From NCBI GenBank assembly GCA_025352965.1, contig JANXRP010000103.1, positions 1 to 45,864 on the forward strand: a DNA stretch of 45,864 bases. Reading direction: 5' to 3'. Below are positions 34,261-43,253 of this stretch, one piece after another. Every line of letters begins with the position of its first letter. The stretch's first letter is position 1. A program made the position numbers and the translations under genes. The notes beneath the pieces are model-generated. The model was not told the DNA's origin. It was given only the letters and a program-made list of their open reading frames with translations, and ran no database searches. Origin of the DNA: Comamonadaceae bacterium (GTDB taxonomy: Bacteria > Pseudomonadota > Gammaproteobacteria > Burkholderiales > Burkholderiaceae_C).

Positions 34261-35318
34261 TTCTTGGCATTGAATCTTCCTGCGACGAAACGGGCGTGGC
34301 GCTGGTCGAAGTGCTGGGTCACTCATCGGGTCAGATTCTGCCGCCCGTGCTTTTGGCGGACGAGCTGCACAGCCAAATCAAAATGCACCAACCCTATGGC
34401 GGCGTGGTGCCCGAGCTGGCCAGTCGCGATCACATCAGACGCGTGTTGCCACTGCTACAAGCCACACTGGATAAGGCCTGCAGACCGATTGCGGATGTCG
34501 ATGTGGTGGCTTTTACGCAAGGACCAGGTTTAGCGGGGGCTTTGCTGGTAGGTGCTGGCGCGGCGTGTGCCCTAGGCGCTGCACTGGATAAGCCCGTGCT
34601 GGGTGTGCATCATTTAGAAGGGCATCTGCTCAGTCCTTTTTTAAGCGCTGATCCACCCCAGTTCCCGTTTATTGCGCTCTTGGTCTCGGGCGGGCACACG
34701 CAGCTCATGCAAGTCGATAGCGTGGGCAGCTACAAGACCTTGGGCGAAACCATTGACGACGCGGCAGGCGAGGCGTTTGATAAATCCGCCAAATTACTAG
34801 GACTCGATTACCCTGGCGGCCCTATGCTGGCAAAGCTTGCTGAAGCGGGCGATCCCACCGCTTACAAGCTGCCACGTCCGCTCTTGCACAGCGGCAATCT
34901 TGATTTTTCGTTTGCGGGATTGAAGACGGCGGTGCTGACGACGGTGAAAAAAGTGAAAGATGCGAATGTGGCTGAAGTGGGGGATGCGACGCTGACCGAG
35001 ACGCAAATCGTCAACCTAGCCGCCAGCACGCAAGCAGCCATTGTGGAGTGCTTGGTTAAAAAATCGCTTGCAGCCCTTGCTGGCTCTGACCTCCAAAGGC
35101 TAGTGGTGGCAGGCGGCGTGGGCGCGAATCAGCACTTGCGCGAATCACTCAATACCGAGTGCGCCAAACGCAGCATCCGTGTCCACTATCCAGAGCTTCG
35201 GCTTTGTACCGATAACGGTGCCATGATTGCGCTGGCGGCGGCGCTCAGAATCCAAGCGGGCGTGGCCGTGCCCACTAAAGACTACTCCTTTGCCGTCAAA
35301 CCGCGCTGGGGTTTGTAG
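34254..35318 (+). CDS. tsaD: tRNA N6-adenosine threonylcarbamoyltransferase
   Basis: 354 residues. TsaD moves the threonylcarbamoyl group to A37 of ANN-decoding tRNAs (t6A), with TsaB and TsaE. The N-terminus [14 protein letters not shown], the metal histidines H120 and H124 in HHLEGH, and SGGHTQLM near 145 are classic. The C-terminus ends [13 protein letters not shown] as in other betaproteobacteria. It starts within the last codons of the FkbM-TPR gene (ATGCTAA). Its last 37 bases are overlapped by the convergent EamA gene. tsaB and sua5 of the same pathway are also in the window. Confidence 0.97.
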   Translation: MLILGIESSCDETGVALVEVLGHSSGQILPPVLLADELHSQIKMHQPYGGVVPELASRDHIRRVLPLLQATLDKACRPIADVDVVAFTQGPGLAGALLVGAGAACALGAALDKPVLGVHHLEGHLLSPFLSADPPQFPFIALLVSGGHTQLMQVDSVGSYKTLGETIDDAAGEAFDKSAKLLGLDYPGGPMLAKLAEAGDPTAYKLPRPLLHSGNLDFSFAGLKTAVLTTVKKVKDANVAEVGDATLTETQIVNLAASTQAAIVECLVKKSLAALAGSDLQRLVVAGGVGANQHLRESLNTECAKRSIRVHYPELRLCTDNGAMIALAAALRIQAGVAVPTKDYSFAVKPRWGL

Positions 35319-36202
35319 ATCAGCCCCGTCGCCAATGCCGTTCCCACTAACACCACTGTGCCGCAAAATAGCATCCAAAGCGTGATGCGTTCATCTAAAA
35401 ACAGCACGCCATATAAAAGAGCGAACACCGTGATGAGATAGGTGACGCTGGATGTGCGGATCATGTCCACGCGCTGCATCAATTCAAAATACAGCATGAA
35501 GGCGACGGCACTGCATGCCACGCCGGCTACGACTATCGCGCCCCAGGCTTGGTGGCTGGGCGTCGCAGTGGGCCATGCCAAGGCGCTTGGCACCGCCAGC
35601 CATAGCGTTGCGCCTAGCATCGTGCCGCCAGCAATCACCCACGGGTGCAGGTGGGGCATGCGCTCCTTGACGACATTGCCCGAAGCGCCGTAGCACAACG
35701 CAGCCAATAAACACGCCAGAACCGACAAAACGGATAACCCAATAGCGTCGCCTTTGAGCGCCGCCTGCGCGCCCGCCAGCAAAACGACACCCAAAAAGCC
35801 AATCACGATGCCAACGACGCGCCCAGCGGTCAGGCGCTGCCCCAGCCAAAGCCATGCCACAAGAGCGGCAAACATGGGGGAGGTGGCATTCAAAATAGCC
35901 GATAAACCTGTGGTGATGTGCAAAACGGCAAAGGCAAAGCAAGCAAACGGAATAGCCGAAGTGAATAGGCTGATGAGCAAAATTGGCTTCCAATTGGTCA
36001 TCATTTGCCCAAGCAGTCCACGCCAGGCTAAGAGCGGCAGCATCACCAATGCGCCAATACCCATACGTAAACAGGCGGTGGGAAGCGCCCCAAACTCTGC
36101 GGCAGCCACGCGCATAAACAAGAAGGAGCTGCCCCAAATGGCGGCAATCGCAACAAAAAGCAGTAGCCAAGGCTTGGGTGCGGTCGTGCTTGTATGAGTC
36201 AT
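35282..36202 (-). CDS. EamA/DMT-family permease
   Basis: 306 residues with ten predicted helices in two EamA halves ([24 protein letters not shown] opens the first; [21 protein letters not shown] the second). Drug/metabolite exporters of this group handle amino acids or metabolites; the substrate cannot be read here. The 3' end reaches 37 bases into the opposite strand of tsaD, so its last dozen residues ([14 protein letters not shown]) are partly dictated by the tsaD tail. The promoter must lie in the 66 bases before the tRNA gene. Confidence 0.88.
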   Translation of the reverse strand: MTHTSTTAPKPWLLLFVAIAAIWGSSFLFMRVAAAEFGALPTACLRMGIGALVMLPLLAWRGLLGQMMTNWKPILLISLFTSAIPFACFAFAVLHITTGLSAILNATSPMFAALVAWLWLGQRLTAGRVVGIVIGFLGVVLLAGAQAALKGDAIGLSVLSVLACLLAALCYGASGNVVKERMPHLHPWVIAGGTMLGATLWLAVPSALAWPTATPSHQAWGAIVVAGVACSAVAFMLYFELMQRVDMIRTSSVTYLITVFALLYGVLFLDERITLWMLFCGTVVLVGTALATGLIYKPQRGLTAKE

Positions 36203-36268
36203 GCGCTAACTGTAACGGGCTAAGCACGGCGTGGCGGCTAGAATCGGACACCCAAGTCTTAAGCGCAA

Positions 36269-36345
36269 GGGCCGTTAGCTCAGTTGGTTAGAGCAGAGGA
36301 CTCATAATCCTTTGGTCGTAGGTTCAAGTCCTACACGGCCCACCA
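36269..36345 (+). tRNA. tRNA with CAU anticodon, probably tRNA-Ile2 (read as AUA after lysidine modification)
   Basis: 77 bases including the encoded CCA. Acceptor GGGCCGT/ACGGCCC, D-arm GCTC/GAGC, anticodon stem GAGGA/TCCTT around CTCATAA, and T-arm GTAGG/CCTAC all pair. CAU can be initiator Met, elongator Met or Ile2. The parts ACTCATAATC, TTGGTCG and GGTTCAAGTCC match what I recall of E. coli ileX (Ile2) and differ from elongator Met; the first acceptor pair G-C excludes the initiator. It sits alone between the EamA gene and the porin promoter. Confidence 0.9.
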
Positions 36346-36400
36346 TCACTGTTCGCAGCCATTTTGTGTTGCAGCTTTGCCACAAAACGCCGCTTTTCCC

Positions 36401-36429
36401 TTGCAAAATTCGGCCGTCTCCCGTCTAAT
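36401..36429 (+). promoter_or_regulatory. Probable sigma-70 promoter of the porin gene
   Basis: TTGCAA (36401-36406), a 17-base spacer, then TCTAAT (36424-36429): four and five of six matches to the -35 and -10 consensus. It would give a leader of about 80 bases before the porin ATG. Confidence 0.5.
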
Positions 36430-36467
36430 ACGCCTAGCTTCCAGTTTTCGGGAAGTCAGTTTGGCGA

Positions 36468-36485
36468 GAAATCAATTCTGATTTC
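36468..36485 (+). promoter_or_regulatory. Stem-loop in porin mRNA leader
   Basis: GAAATCA-ATTC-TGATTTC forms a perfect seven-base-pair stem about 20 bases before the GGAG Shine-Dalgarno (36506-36509). Such leader hairpins stabilise abundant porin messages or serve small RNA control. Confidence 0.4.
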
Positions 36486-36517
36486 CGTTTCTTTTTTAAA
36501 TTTTGGAGTAATTTCTC

Positions 36518-37675
36518 ATGAAAAAAACCCTCATTGCTATCGCCGCTTTGGCAGCAACTGGCGCTTTCGCTCAATCTACTGTCACTATTGACGGTATCAT
36601 TGACGCTGGCTACGTGTCGTACGACATGAAAGGTGCAAAAGTTGGCGGCGTTGACCGTAACTTGACATCGACTTCGCAACTCAACTTCCGCGTGGCTTCT
36701 GACCTCGGCGGCGGCATGAAAGCTACATGGCGTTCAGAGACTGACTTTGTGCCTACAAGCAATGGCGCAAACCAAGGTACAGCTGCCAACGTAACGACTG
36801 CTACTGGCGGCATCGGTGGTGGTGCAACTGGCTTGACCAGCGGTACAGCTTCTACGTTCATGAACGGCGAGCAAGAGTTGGCATTGGCTGGTGGCTTTGG
36901 CCGCGTTGGCTTCGGTGCGATTAACAACACCGCATTGACTGCTCATGGTTATTCACAACCATTTGGCACCGCCATCGGTTCTGGCTTTCGCGCCACTTCT
37001 GGTTCTGCTGTGACTGGTAACGTTCGTAACGACAATACGTTGCAATACACATCGCCAGCGTTTGCTGGTGGTTTCAAAGTTAACTTTATCAACCGTAAAG
37101 CACAAAACGCCTCTGCTTCGCCTGCCACCGCTAACTACAACGCCAGCTTGGGCGCTCAGCAACAAGCTAGCGTGAACAGCTTGGCTGCTTTGTATAACGC
37201 TGGCCCTATCAACTTCGTGGCAACACGTGACGTTGAAGACGCTACTGGCGTAAATACTGCTACGACTGGTACTGGCGCTACTACTGCTGGTAACCGTAAC
37301 ACATTTACTGCTTTGGCTGGTAATTACAACTTTGGTGCAGCAACTGTGATGGCTGGTTGGCAAGCCAACCGTGCTGTGGCAACCACTGGTGTTGTTGCAA
37401 CTGACCGTACGACAACAACTTTGGCTGTGAACTACGTGATGGGCGTGAACACATTCATGGGTGCTATTCAGCGCGCAAACAACTCTTTGCTTGGCACAAG
37501 CTCTAGCTTGTTAGGTTTGGGTTATGAGTACGCTTTGTCTAAGACGACTGCTTTGACAGCTCGTTATGAGCGTATTGGTGACGGTGCTGGCTTCGCCACT
37601 ACAACTGGCTACGCTACAACAGCTGGCAACCAAGACCGTACACGTATGGGTGTTGGCTTGCGCGTTGGTTTCTAA
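36518..37675 (+). CDS. Gram-negative porin (betaproteobacterial trimeric type)
   Basis: 385 residues. A Sec signal (MKKTLIAIAALAATGAFA, cleavage before QS at 19-20) leads into the porin_4 barrel: STVTIDGIIDAGYVSY, then LNFRVASDLGGGMKATWRSE, and it ends with aromatic RVGF, the C-terminal BAM signal. Expected 16-stranded outer-membrane diffusion channel. Extracellular loops are rich in Thr, Ala, Asn and Gly. The codon choice is strongly restricted (many GCT, GGT, AAC, CGT), unlike neighbours, which points to very high expression. Promoter and leader hairpin precede it; two hairpins follow. Confidence 0.94.
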   Translation: MKKTLIAIAALAATGAFAQSTVTIDGIIDAGYVSYDMKGAKVGGVDRNLTSTSQLNFRVASDLGGGMKATWRSETDFVPTSNGANQGTAANVTTATGGIGGGATGLTSGTASTFMNGEQELALAGGFGRVGFGAINNTALTAHGYSQPFGTAIGSGFRATSGSAVTGNVRNDNTLQYTSPAFAGGFKVNFINRKAQNASASPATANYNASLGAQQQASVNSLAALYNAGPINFVATRDVEDATGVNTATTGTGATTAGNRNTFTALAGNYNFGAATVMAGWQANRAVATTGVVATDRTTTTLAVNYVMGVNTFMGAIQRANNSLLGTSSSLLGLGYEYALSKTTALTARYERIGDGAGFATTTGYATTAGNQDRTRMGVGLRVGF

Positions 37676-37681
37676 TCGATT

Positions 37682-37703
37682 GCGAGAGTTATCTCTCGCT
37701 TTT
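37682..37703 (+). terminator. First hairpin after porin gene
   Basis: GCGAGAG-TTAT-CTCTCGC followed by TTTT, seven bases after the porin stop. Seven-base-pair stem; a likely intrinsic terminator or 3'-end stabiliser. Confidence 0.6.
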
Positions 37704-37721
37704 GGTTGAAGCAAAAAGCTT

Positions 37722-37759
37722 AAAAAACCGTTCCAAGAGAAATCTTGGGGCGGTTTTTT
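37722..37759 (+). terminator. Strong Rho-independent terminator after porin gene
   Basis: A 17-base-pair stem: AAAAAACCG-TT-CCAAGA pairs with TCTTGG-GG-CGGTTTTTT (two G-T wobbles) around a GAAA tetraloop and ends in a T-run. It closes the porin transcript and isolates it from fba. Confidence 0.9.
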
Positions 37760-37813
37760 TATGTTCGGTAAAATTAGCGCTTCTCTTTGTTTCATTTCAT
37801 TACTAGGATTTTT

Positions 37814-38878
37814 ATGGCTCTCGTCTCCATGCGCCAATTGCTCGATCACGCGGCGCTACACCAATACGGCATTCCAGCTTTTAATGTCAATAATTTAGAG
37901 CAAGTGCAGGCGGTGATGCAGGCGGCAGACGAAGTGGGTGCTCCCGTGATTTTGCAAGCTAGCGCAGGTGCGCGTAAATACGCAGGCGAGGCATTTATCA
38001 AGCATTTAATCCAAGCTGCGGTGGAGCAGTATCCGCACATTCCACTCGTGATGCACCAAGACCATGGGCAAAACCCTGCGGTTTGCCAAGGTGCGATTGA
38101 TCTTGGTTTTAGCTCGGTGATGATGGATGGCTCCCTTGAGGCCGATGGCAAAACGATTGCCAGTTACGAATACAACGTCAATGTGACCAAGAAGGTCGTC
38201 GATATGGCGCACAAGCTTGGCGTGACGGTCGAGGGTGAGCTAGGCTGCTTGGGTAGCCTAGAGACCATGAAGGGCGACAAAGAAGACGGTCACGGCACAG
38301 ATGCGACTATGACACGTGAGCAGCTCTTGACCGACCCTGAGCAAGCGGCAGATTTTGTGAAACGCACACAGCTTGATGCGCTCGCCATTGCGATTGGCAC
38401 TAGCCACGGCGCGTACAAGTTCACGCGTAAGCCCACAGGCGACATCTTGGCGATTGATCGCATCATGGCAATCAACAAACGCATCCCTAATACGCACTTG
38501 GTGATGCACGGCAGCTCTAGCGTGCCGCAGGACTTGCTCGCCAAGATCCGTGAATACGGTGGCAGCATGAAAGAAACTTACGGCGTGCCCGTAGAAGAGA
38601 TTCAAAAAGCCATCAAGTTTGGTGTGCGCAAGATCAATATCGACACCGACATCCGCTTGGCGATGACGGCGGCGGTGCGGCAGTTCTTGTTTGAAAACCC
38701 AGACAAGTTTGATGCACGCGAATGGCTTAAGCCCGCACGCGCTGCGGCGCAAAGCATTTGCAAGCAGCGCTACCAAGAGTTTGGCTGCGAAGGCCAAGGC
38801 TCGAAGATCAAAGCCGAATCGCTGTCCGTGATTGCTGGCAAATACGCGTCTGGTGCGATTTCACAAGTGGTGAATTAA
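37814..38878 (+). CDS. fba: Fructose-bisphosphate aldolase class II
   Basis: 354 residues, class IIB length as in CbbA/Fba of betaproteobacteria. Splits fructose-1,6-bisphosphate to dihydroxyacetone phosphate and glyceraldehyde-3-phosphate using zinc. Zinc and substrate motifs: VMHQDHG (about 82-88), GELGCLG (about 142-148), [10 protein letters not shown] (about 195-205) and MHGSSSVP (about 235-242). ATG 37814 with AGGA in front gives the normal [14 protein letters not shown] start; an upstream in-frame extension to 37787 overlaps the leader. purC follows after two bases. Confidence 0.97.
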   Translation: MALVSMRQLLDHAALHQYGIPAFNVNNLEQVQAVMQAADEVGAPVILQASAGARKYAGEAFIKHLIQAAVEQYPHIPLVMHQDHGQNPAVCQGAIDLGFSSVMMDGSLEADGKTIASYEYNVNVTKKVVDMAHKLGVTVEGELGCLGSLETMKGDKEDGHGTDATMTREQLLTDPEQAADFVKRTQLDALAIAIGTSHGAYKFTRKPTGDILAIDRIMAINKRIPNTHLVMHGSSSVPQDLLAKIREYGGSMKETYGVPVEEIQKAIKFGVRKINIDTDIRLAMTAAVRQFLFENPDKFDAREWLKPARAAAQSICKQRYQEFGCEGQGSKIKAESLSVIAGKYASGAISQVVN

Positions 38879-38880
38879 GT

Positions 38881-39765
38881 ATGACGATTGCCAGTCTGCC
38901 ACTGCACTCACGCGGCAAAGTGCGCGACAACTACTCTGTCGGCGTAGACCGTCTTTTGATGGTCGCATCTGACCGCATTAGCGCGTTTGATGTGATCATG
39001 AGCGAGCCAATTCCAGGCAAAGGCAAGCTGCTGACGCAAATGGCTTTGTTTTGGTTTGAGCAGTTAAAGGACATTTGCCCGAATCACCTGACTGGGGACG
39101 ATCCGTTGTTGGTGGTGAGCGCATCTGAGCAAGCCGCAGTTGCAAATCGCTCGATGCTGGTCAAACGCTTAAAACCGCTGCCCGTTGAGGCCGTGGTGCG
39201 CGGCTATTTGGTCGGTTCTGGTTGGAGTGAATATCAGCAAAGCCAGACTGTCTGTGGCCTGCAGCTTGAAAATGGCCTCCAGAACGCACAGCGCTTGCCT
39301 TCCCCCATTTTCACCCCCGCTGCCAAAGCTGCGGTGGGCGAACACGATGAAAACATTTCGTTTGAAACAGTCATCGCGATCATTGGTGAGCCGCTTGCCG
39401 TGCAAATGCGCGACGTCTCGATCAAACTCTACATTGCCGCGAGTCGCATCGCTGCGCAAAAGGGCATCATCATTGCGGATACTAAGTTTGAGTTTGGGCT
39501 GGACGAGCAAGGCACATTGACCCTGATGGACGAAGTGCTGACGCCCGATAGTTCACGCTTTTGGCCAGCAGCAGGTTATGACGCAGCGTTTGCGGCAGGC
39601 ACTAACCCACCTAGCTATGACAAACAATTCTTACGTGATTGGCTGGAAGGCCAAGTGGCGCTTGGCCTATGGGGCAAGGCCGCGCCCGCGCCCGCATTGC
39701 CTGCGGACGTGATTGCTGCGACTGCAGCCAAATACCAAGAAGCGCTCGACGTGCTCACAAAATGA
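38881..39765 (+). CDS. purC: Phosphoribosylaminoimidazole-succinocarboxamide synthase
   Basis: 294 residues. SAICAR synthetase joins aspartate to CAIR with ATP in purine synthesis. Motifs: [11 protein letters not shown] (11-21), [12 protein letters not shown] (29-40), [14 protein letters not shown] (about 106-119) and DTKFEFGLD (about 200-208). Length matches the longer plant/betaproteobacterial-type enzyme. It starts two bases after the fba stop and ends in ATGA with purE. The frame extends upstream inside fba, but ATG 38881 is the natural start. Confidence 0.97.
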   Translation: MTIASLPLHSRGKVRDNYSVGVDRLLMVASDRISAFDVIMSEPIPGKGKLLTQMALFWFEQLKDICPNHLTGDDPLLVVSASEQAAVANRSMLVKRLKPLPVEAVVRGYLVGSGWSEYQQSQTVCGLQLENGLQNAQRLPSPIFTPAAKAAVGEHDENISFETVIAIIGEPLAVQMRDVSIKLYIAASRIAAQKGIIIADTKFEFGLDEQGTLTLMDEVLTPDSSRFWPAAGYDAAFAAGTNPPSYDKQFLRDWLEGQVALGLWGKAAPAPALPADVIAATAAKYQEALDVLTK

Positions 39766-40250
39766 ATCAAAAAATAGATATTGGCATTGTCATGGGCTCC
39801 AAAAGTGATTGGGCAACCATGCAACACGCGGCAGATATTCTGACTGAGTTTGGCGTTGCGTTTGAGGCCAAGGTGGTCTCGGCGCACCGTATGCCTGACG
39901 CGATGTTTGCTTACGCTGAAGGCGCTGCTGGACGGGGCTTGCAGGCCATCATTGCAGGTGCAGGCGGCGCGGCGCATCTGCCTGGCATGTTAGCCGCCAA
40001 AACGATTGTTCCTGTGCTGGGTGTGCCCGTCTCATCCAAACACTTGAGCGGACAAGATTCGCTCTACAGCATTGTGCAAATGCCAAAAGGCATTCCTGTT
40101 GCCACGTTTGCCATTGGGGACGCGGGCGCGGCGAATGCGGCGCTATTTGCTGTGGCGCTGCTCGCGCGGTCGGATAAGGCGCTTGCTAAAAAATTGACGG
40201 CGTTTAGAGCCAAGCAGACCAAGATTGCGGCGGAGTCGGTGTGTGAGTAA
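39762..40250 (+). CDS. purE: N5-carboxyaminoimidazole ribonucleotide mutase
   Basis: 162 residues, class I PurE. It converts N5-CAIR (product of PurK) to CAIR (substrate of PurC). Signature: [14 protein letters not shown] (8-21), VVSAHRMPD (about 38-46), [12 protein letters not shown] (about 66-77). Catalytic His in SAHR is present. The start overlaps purC by ATGA and the end overlaps purK by eight bases, so the three steps are translated as a block. Confidence 0.97.
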   Translation: MNQKIDIGIVMGSKSDWATMQHAADILTEFGVAFEAKVVSAHRMPDAMFAYAEGAAGRGLQAIIAGAGGAAHLPGMLAAKTIVPVLGVPVSSKHLSGQDSLYSIVQMPKGIPVATFAIGDAGAANAALFAVALLARSDKALAKKLTAFRAKQTKIAAESVCE

Positions 40251-41463
40251 GGAACGGACTCTGGGAGAGGATAGAGACAAAACGCTTGGCGCGAGTCGTG
40301 AAAGAACTCTGGGAGTCCTTGGCAACGGCCAGTTAGGACGCATGTTCGTGCAAGCCGCTCAGGCGATGGGTTTCAAGACGATTGTGTTTGATCCTGAGGC
40401 GAAAACGAATGGCGTTTTAAGCCCTGCCGCGCAGGTGAGTAGCGGTTTTGTGAATGCCGCGTTTACCGACACGGAGGCTCTGCAATCATTGGCCGAACAG
40501 TGCTTTGCCGTTACCACCGAATTTGAAAATGTGCCCGCACAGGCGCTCGCATTTTTAGCAGACCCCGCTTTGAGTGTCGGTGTTGCCCCAAGGGCCAGTG
40601 CCGTGCGCATTGCGCAAGATCGCGTTTTAGAAAAAGCACATTTTGCCTCTTGTGGTGTTCCGACTGCCCCGTATTACGTGCTTAAAGGCGAAGCGGACAT
40701 CGCCACTGTGCCCCCAGATTTTTACCCCGCTATTTTGAAGACTGCCCGCATGGGCTATGACGGCAAGGGTCAAGTCACGGTTCATTCGGCAGATGCGCTA
40801 CAAGCCGCGTGGAGTGGACTCCTCCAAGTGGTGTGCGTTTTGGAAAAACGTTTGCCATTGGCTTCGGAGTGCTCGGTGTTACTGGCGCGCGGCGCGGATG
40901 GACATACGATTCATTGGCCTGTCCAGCGCAATGTTCACGTGGACGGCATCTTGGCAACGACCGAGGTGGAGCTGAATGAATCCCCGCAAGAAGCGATGTT
41001 AGTAGCGGCGGCTCAAAAAATTGCTACTGACTTAGATTACGTCGGCGTGCTGTGTGTTGAGTTTTTTATTTTGGCGGATGGCACGTGGGTGGTAAACGAA
41101 ATTGCCCCGCGCCCGCACAACAGTGGGCATGTCACGATGGATGCGAGCTCCATGTCGCAGTTTGAAGCGCAAGCTCGCGTGACGGCAGGCTTGCCGCTGG
41201 TGCAGCCAAGACAGCACTCTAGTTGCGTGATGATTAACTTGCTTGGCGATAGGTGGTTTGAGGGGGTGGATAGCGCATCGCCCCGCGAGCCAGATTGGGC
41301 AAGGGTTTTGGCGCTAGGTTCGGCAGCGGTAGGCGTGCATTTGCATCTCTATGGCAAAGCCGAGGCGCGCGCAGGTCGCAAGATGGGGCATATCAACGTG
41401 ACAGCGGCAACGCTGGCGGAAGCATGGCAGACAGCCGCATCGATTCAGCAGCTCTTGCGATAA
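40243..41463 (+). CDS. purK: N5-carboxyaminoimidazole ribonucleotide synthase
   Basis: 406 residues; ATP-grasp enzyme that carboxylates AIR with bicarbonate. Typical [17 protein letters not shown] at about 24-40, ATP-grasp motifs [14 protein letters not shown] and [13 protein letters not shown] (about 285-297). The start is GTG 40243, overlapping the purE stop (GTGAGTAA). The first 24 residues are an extension with an eight-residue motif (ERTLG, DKTLG, ERTLG) three times in tandem; normal PurK starts at about the third copy. The end overlaps sua5 by 40 bases. Confidence 0.95.
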   Translation: MSKERTLGEDRDKTLGASRERTLGVLGNGQLGRMFVQAAQAMGFKTIVFDPEAKTNGVLSPAAQVSSGFVNAAFTDTEALQSLAEQCFAVTTEFENVPAQALAFLADPALSVGVAPRASAVRIAQDRVLEKAHFASCGVPTAPYYVLKGEADIATVPPDFYPAILKTARMGYDGKGQVTVHSADALQAAWSGLLQVVCVLEKRLPLASECSVLLARGADGHTIHWPVQRNVHVDGILATTEVELNESPQEAMLVAAAQKIATDLDYVGVLCVEFFILADGTWVVNEIAPRPHNSGHVTMDASSMSQFEAQARVTAGLPLVQPRQHSSCVMINLLGDRWFEGVDSASPREPDWARVLALGSAAVGVHLHLYGKAEARAGRKMGHINVTAATLAEAWQTAASIQQLLR

Positions 41464-42335
41464 GCGCAGGCGAGCTCGTCGCCTTCCCAACTGAGACCGT
41501 TTACGGTCTTGGTGCGGATGCGTGCAACGACGCGGCCATTGCCAAAATCTTTGCTGCCAAAGGCCGCCCTAGCGATCATCCGCTCATCGTGCATGTGGCA
41601 AACCCGAGCGGGGTTTCGTATTTCGCAGAATCAGTACCAGCGTTCGCGCACAAATTAATTGCGACGTTTTGGCCCGGGCCGCTCACTGTCATCCTGCCCA
41701 GGAGGCCAAGCATCGCAAGGGCTGCGGCAGGAGGGCAAGATTCGATCGGACTGCGTTGTCCATCACACCCCATGGCGCTGTCGTTACTTCGTGCTTGCGA
41801 AAAATTAGATGTGCATGGCGTTGCTGCGCCAAGCGCGAATCGTTTTGGTCGCGTCAGCCCCACATCGGCTGCGCATGTGCGCGATGAATTTGACACATCT
41901 TTGATGATTTTGGATGGCGGCGATTGCGATGTTGGGATTGAGTCCGCCATCATCGACTGCACACGCGGCGCGCCTGTGCTACTGCGCCACGGGATGTTAA
42001 CTTTTAAAGAGTTAGAGACCGCTTGTGGTGAGCCCTTGCTAATGCCAGAGGCCTTATCCAGCAACGCTCCCAGAGCATCGGGTACGCTTGAATCACATTA
42101 CGCACCCAGCGCTAAAGTGCACATCATCAGCACGCAAGATGCGCAAAAATTTCAACCTGCCGCAGGTCAAGTCTTGTACCGATTGCCTGCTACAGCGGGG
42201 CAAGCCGCGCACGAGCTATTTGCCAAATTACGTGAGCTAGACCAAACAGGTGTAACGGATATTTTTGTGACGCGTCCACCCGCAGATGCGGCTTGGGCTG
42301 GCGTACGGGATCGACTCACCAGAGCTTCGGCGTAA
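41424..42335 (+). CDS. sua5: L-threonylcarbamoyladenylate synthase, Sua5 type
   Basis: 303 residues. Makes threonylcarbamoyl-AMP from threonine, bicarbonate and ATP, the first step of t6A formation; TsaD uses the product. YrdC domain: ELVAFPTETVYGLGADA (17-33), AAKGRPSDHPLIVHV (44-58), PSANRFGRVSPT (about 133-144). A C-terminal Sua5 domain (about 215-303) begins after ASGTLESHYAP, distinguishing it from short TsaC. ATG 41424 gives the natural N-terminus; it overlaps purK by 40 bases in another frame. The open frame reaches back to 41295 inside purK. Confidence 0.95.
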   Translation: MADSRIDSAALAISAGELVAFPTETVYGLGADACNDAAIAKIFAAKGRPSDHPLIVHVANPSGVSYFAESVPAFAHKLIATFWPGPLTVILPRRPSIARAAAGGQDSIGLRCPSHPMALSLLRACEKLDVHGVAAPSANRFGRVSPTSAAHVRDEFDTSLMILDGGDCDVGIESAIIDCTRGAPVLLRHGMLTFKELETACGEPLLMPEALSSNAPRASGTLESHYAPSAKVHIISTQDAQKFQPAAGQVLYRLPATAGQAAHELFAKLRELDQTGVTDIFVTRPPADAAWAGVRDRLTRASA

Positions 42336-42374
42336 AGTTGGATAAGATTGGCAGTTGCTTGGAGAAACCTTGAC

Positions 42375-43253
42375 ATGACCTTTCACTTTTTAACGCGAGT
42401 CCTCACACTCGGCCTTTTGTCGCTTAGCACGCTTTTAGTTTCGTGCGGGTCAAGCACGATTAACGATCCGTTTAAACCAACACGTGTTGTGGTATTTGGT
42501 GATAGTTTTAGTTTTATATCGACGACGGTTGCCTATACGGTTAACGATAGTTCGATCAATAATTGGGCGAGCCAAATTGCCTCCAGCTATGGCGTTAGTA
42601 CCGTCGTCAATCGAGCGGCGGCTAATGCGCTTGTGGCTGCCGTGCAAACACAGGTCAATACGTTTGGTGCGAATTATCAGGCGGGCGACTTAGTGGTGCT
42701 CAGCGCAGGTTACCGCGACATCATTAACGATGCCGTTGGTAGCACCAACAATTCGACAGCCAATGGAACAGCCTATGCTAATTTGATCCGCAGCATGGTC
42801 ACCAATGGTGCTAAGCATATTGCTGTGACTAACGTCTATGACCTATCTAAAACACCTGCAGCAGGCATTCAAACCAATTTGGCCACACTCACGGGCTCTC
42901 GCGGGGCGCTGATCGCGGCCTTTAATGATGCATTGAAAAGCAATCTGGGTAGTGCGACGTTGACTAATGTGGGTGATTATGTTCGCTTGCTCGATCTTGA
43001 GGCTTATTTCAATACGGTTCGCGGCTCGCCAACTACTTATTCGTTTGTTGACACCACAACGGTGGCTTGCAACTCCACTGGCGCTACTGTGGGTATCGGT
43101 GCAGGACAAATCGACTCTAGCGGATGCGGCACGGGAACCTTAGCGCAGGCTTCGTACGACAGTTATGTCTTTGCAGATGCTGTTTATCCCACGCCAGCCT
43201 TTCACCGCGCATGGGGTGCTAATGCGTATAACCAGTTGATTACTCGCTGGTAG
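42375..43253 (+). CDS. SGNH/GDSL-family lipoprotein with altered active-site motifs
   Basis: 292 residues. Lipobox LVSC puts the lipid cysteine at 24. Block I is intact, VVFGDSFS (39-46, Ser44). Block III, normally GxND, reads GYRD; block V, normally DxxHP, reads DAVYP, so the oxyanion Asn and the catalytic His are both replaced. The rest of the fold, including the Asp, is retained. It may be a binding protein or a degenerate esterase rather than an active one. GGAG ten bases before ATG 42375 supports that start. Four cysteines near the C-terminal region (VACNST, SSGCGTG) may form a disulfide. Its stop abuts that of the convergent dacB. Confidence 0.8.
   Translation: MTFHFLTRVLTLGLLSLSTLLVSCGSSTINDPFKPTRVVVFGDSFSFISTTVAYTVNDSSINNWASQIASSYGVSTVVNRAAANALVAAVQTQVNTFGANYQAGDLVVLSAGYRDIINDAVGSTNNSTANGTAYANLIRSMVTNGAKHIAVTNVYDLSKTPAAGIQTNLATLTGSRGALIAAFNDALKSNLGSATLTNVGDYVRLLDLEAYFNTVRGSPTTYSFVDTTTVACNSTGATVGIGAGQIDSSGCGTGTLAQASYDSYVFADAVYPTPAFHRAWGANAYNQLITRW

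Noticed and set aside
42348-42374. Upstream start for the SGNH lipoprotein
   Set aside because: Adds nine residues before the signal peptide; ATG 42375 has GGAG at the right distance.
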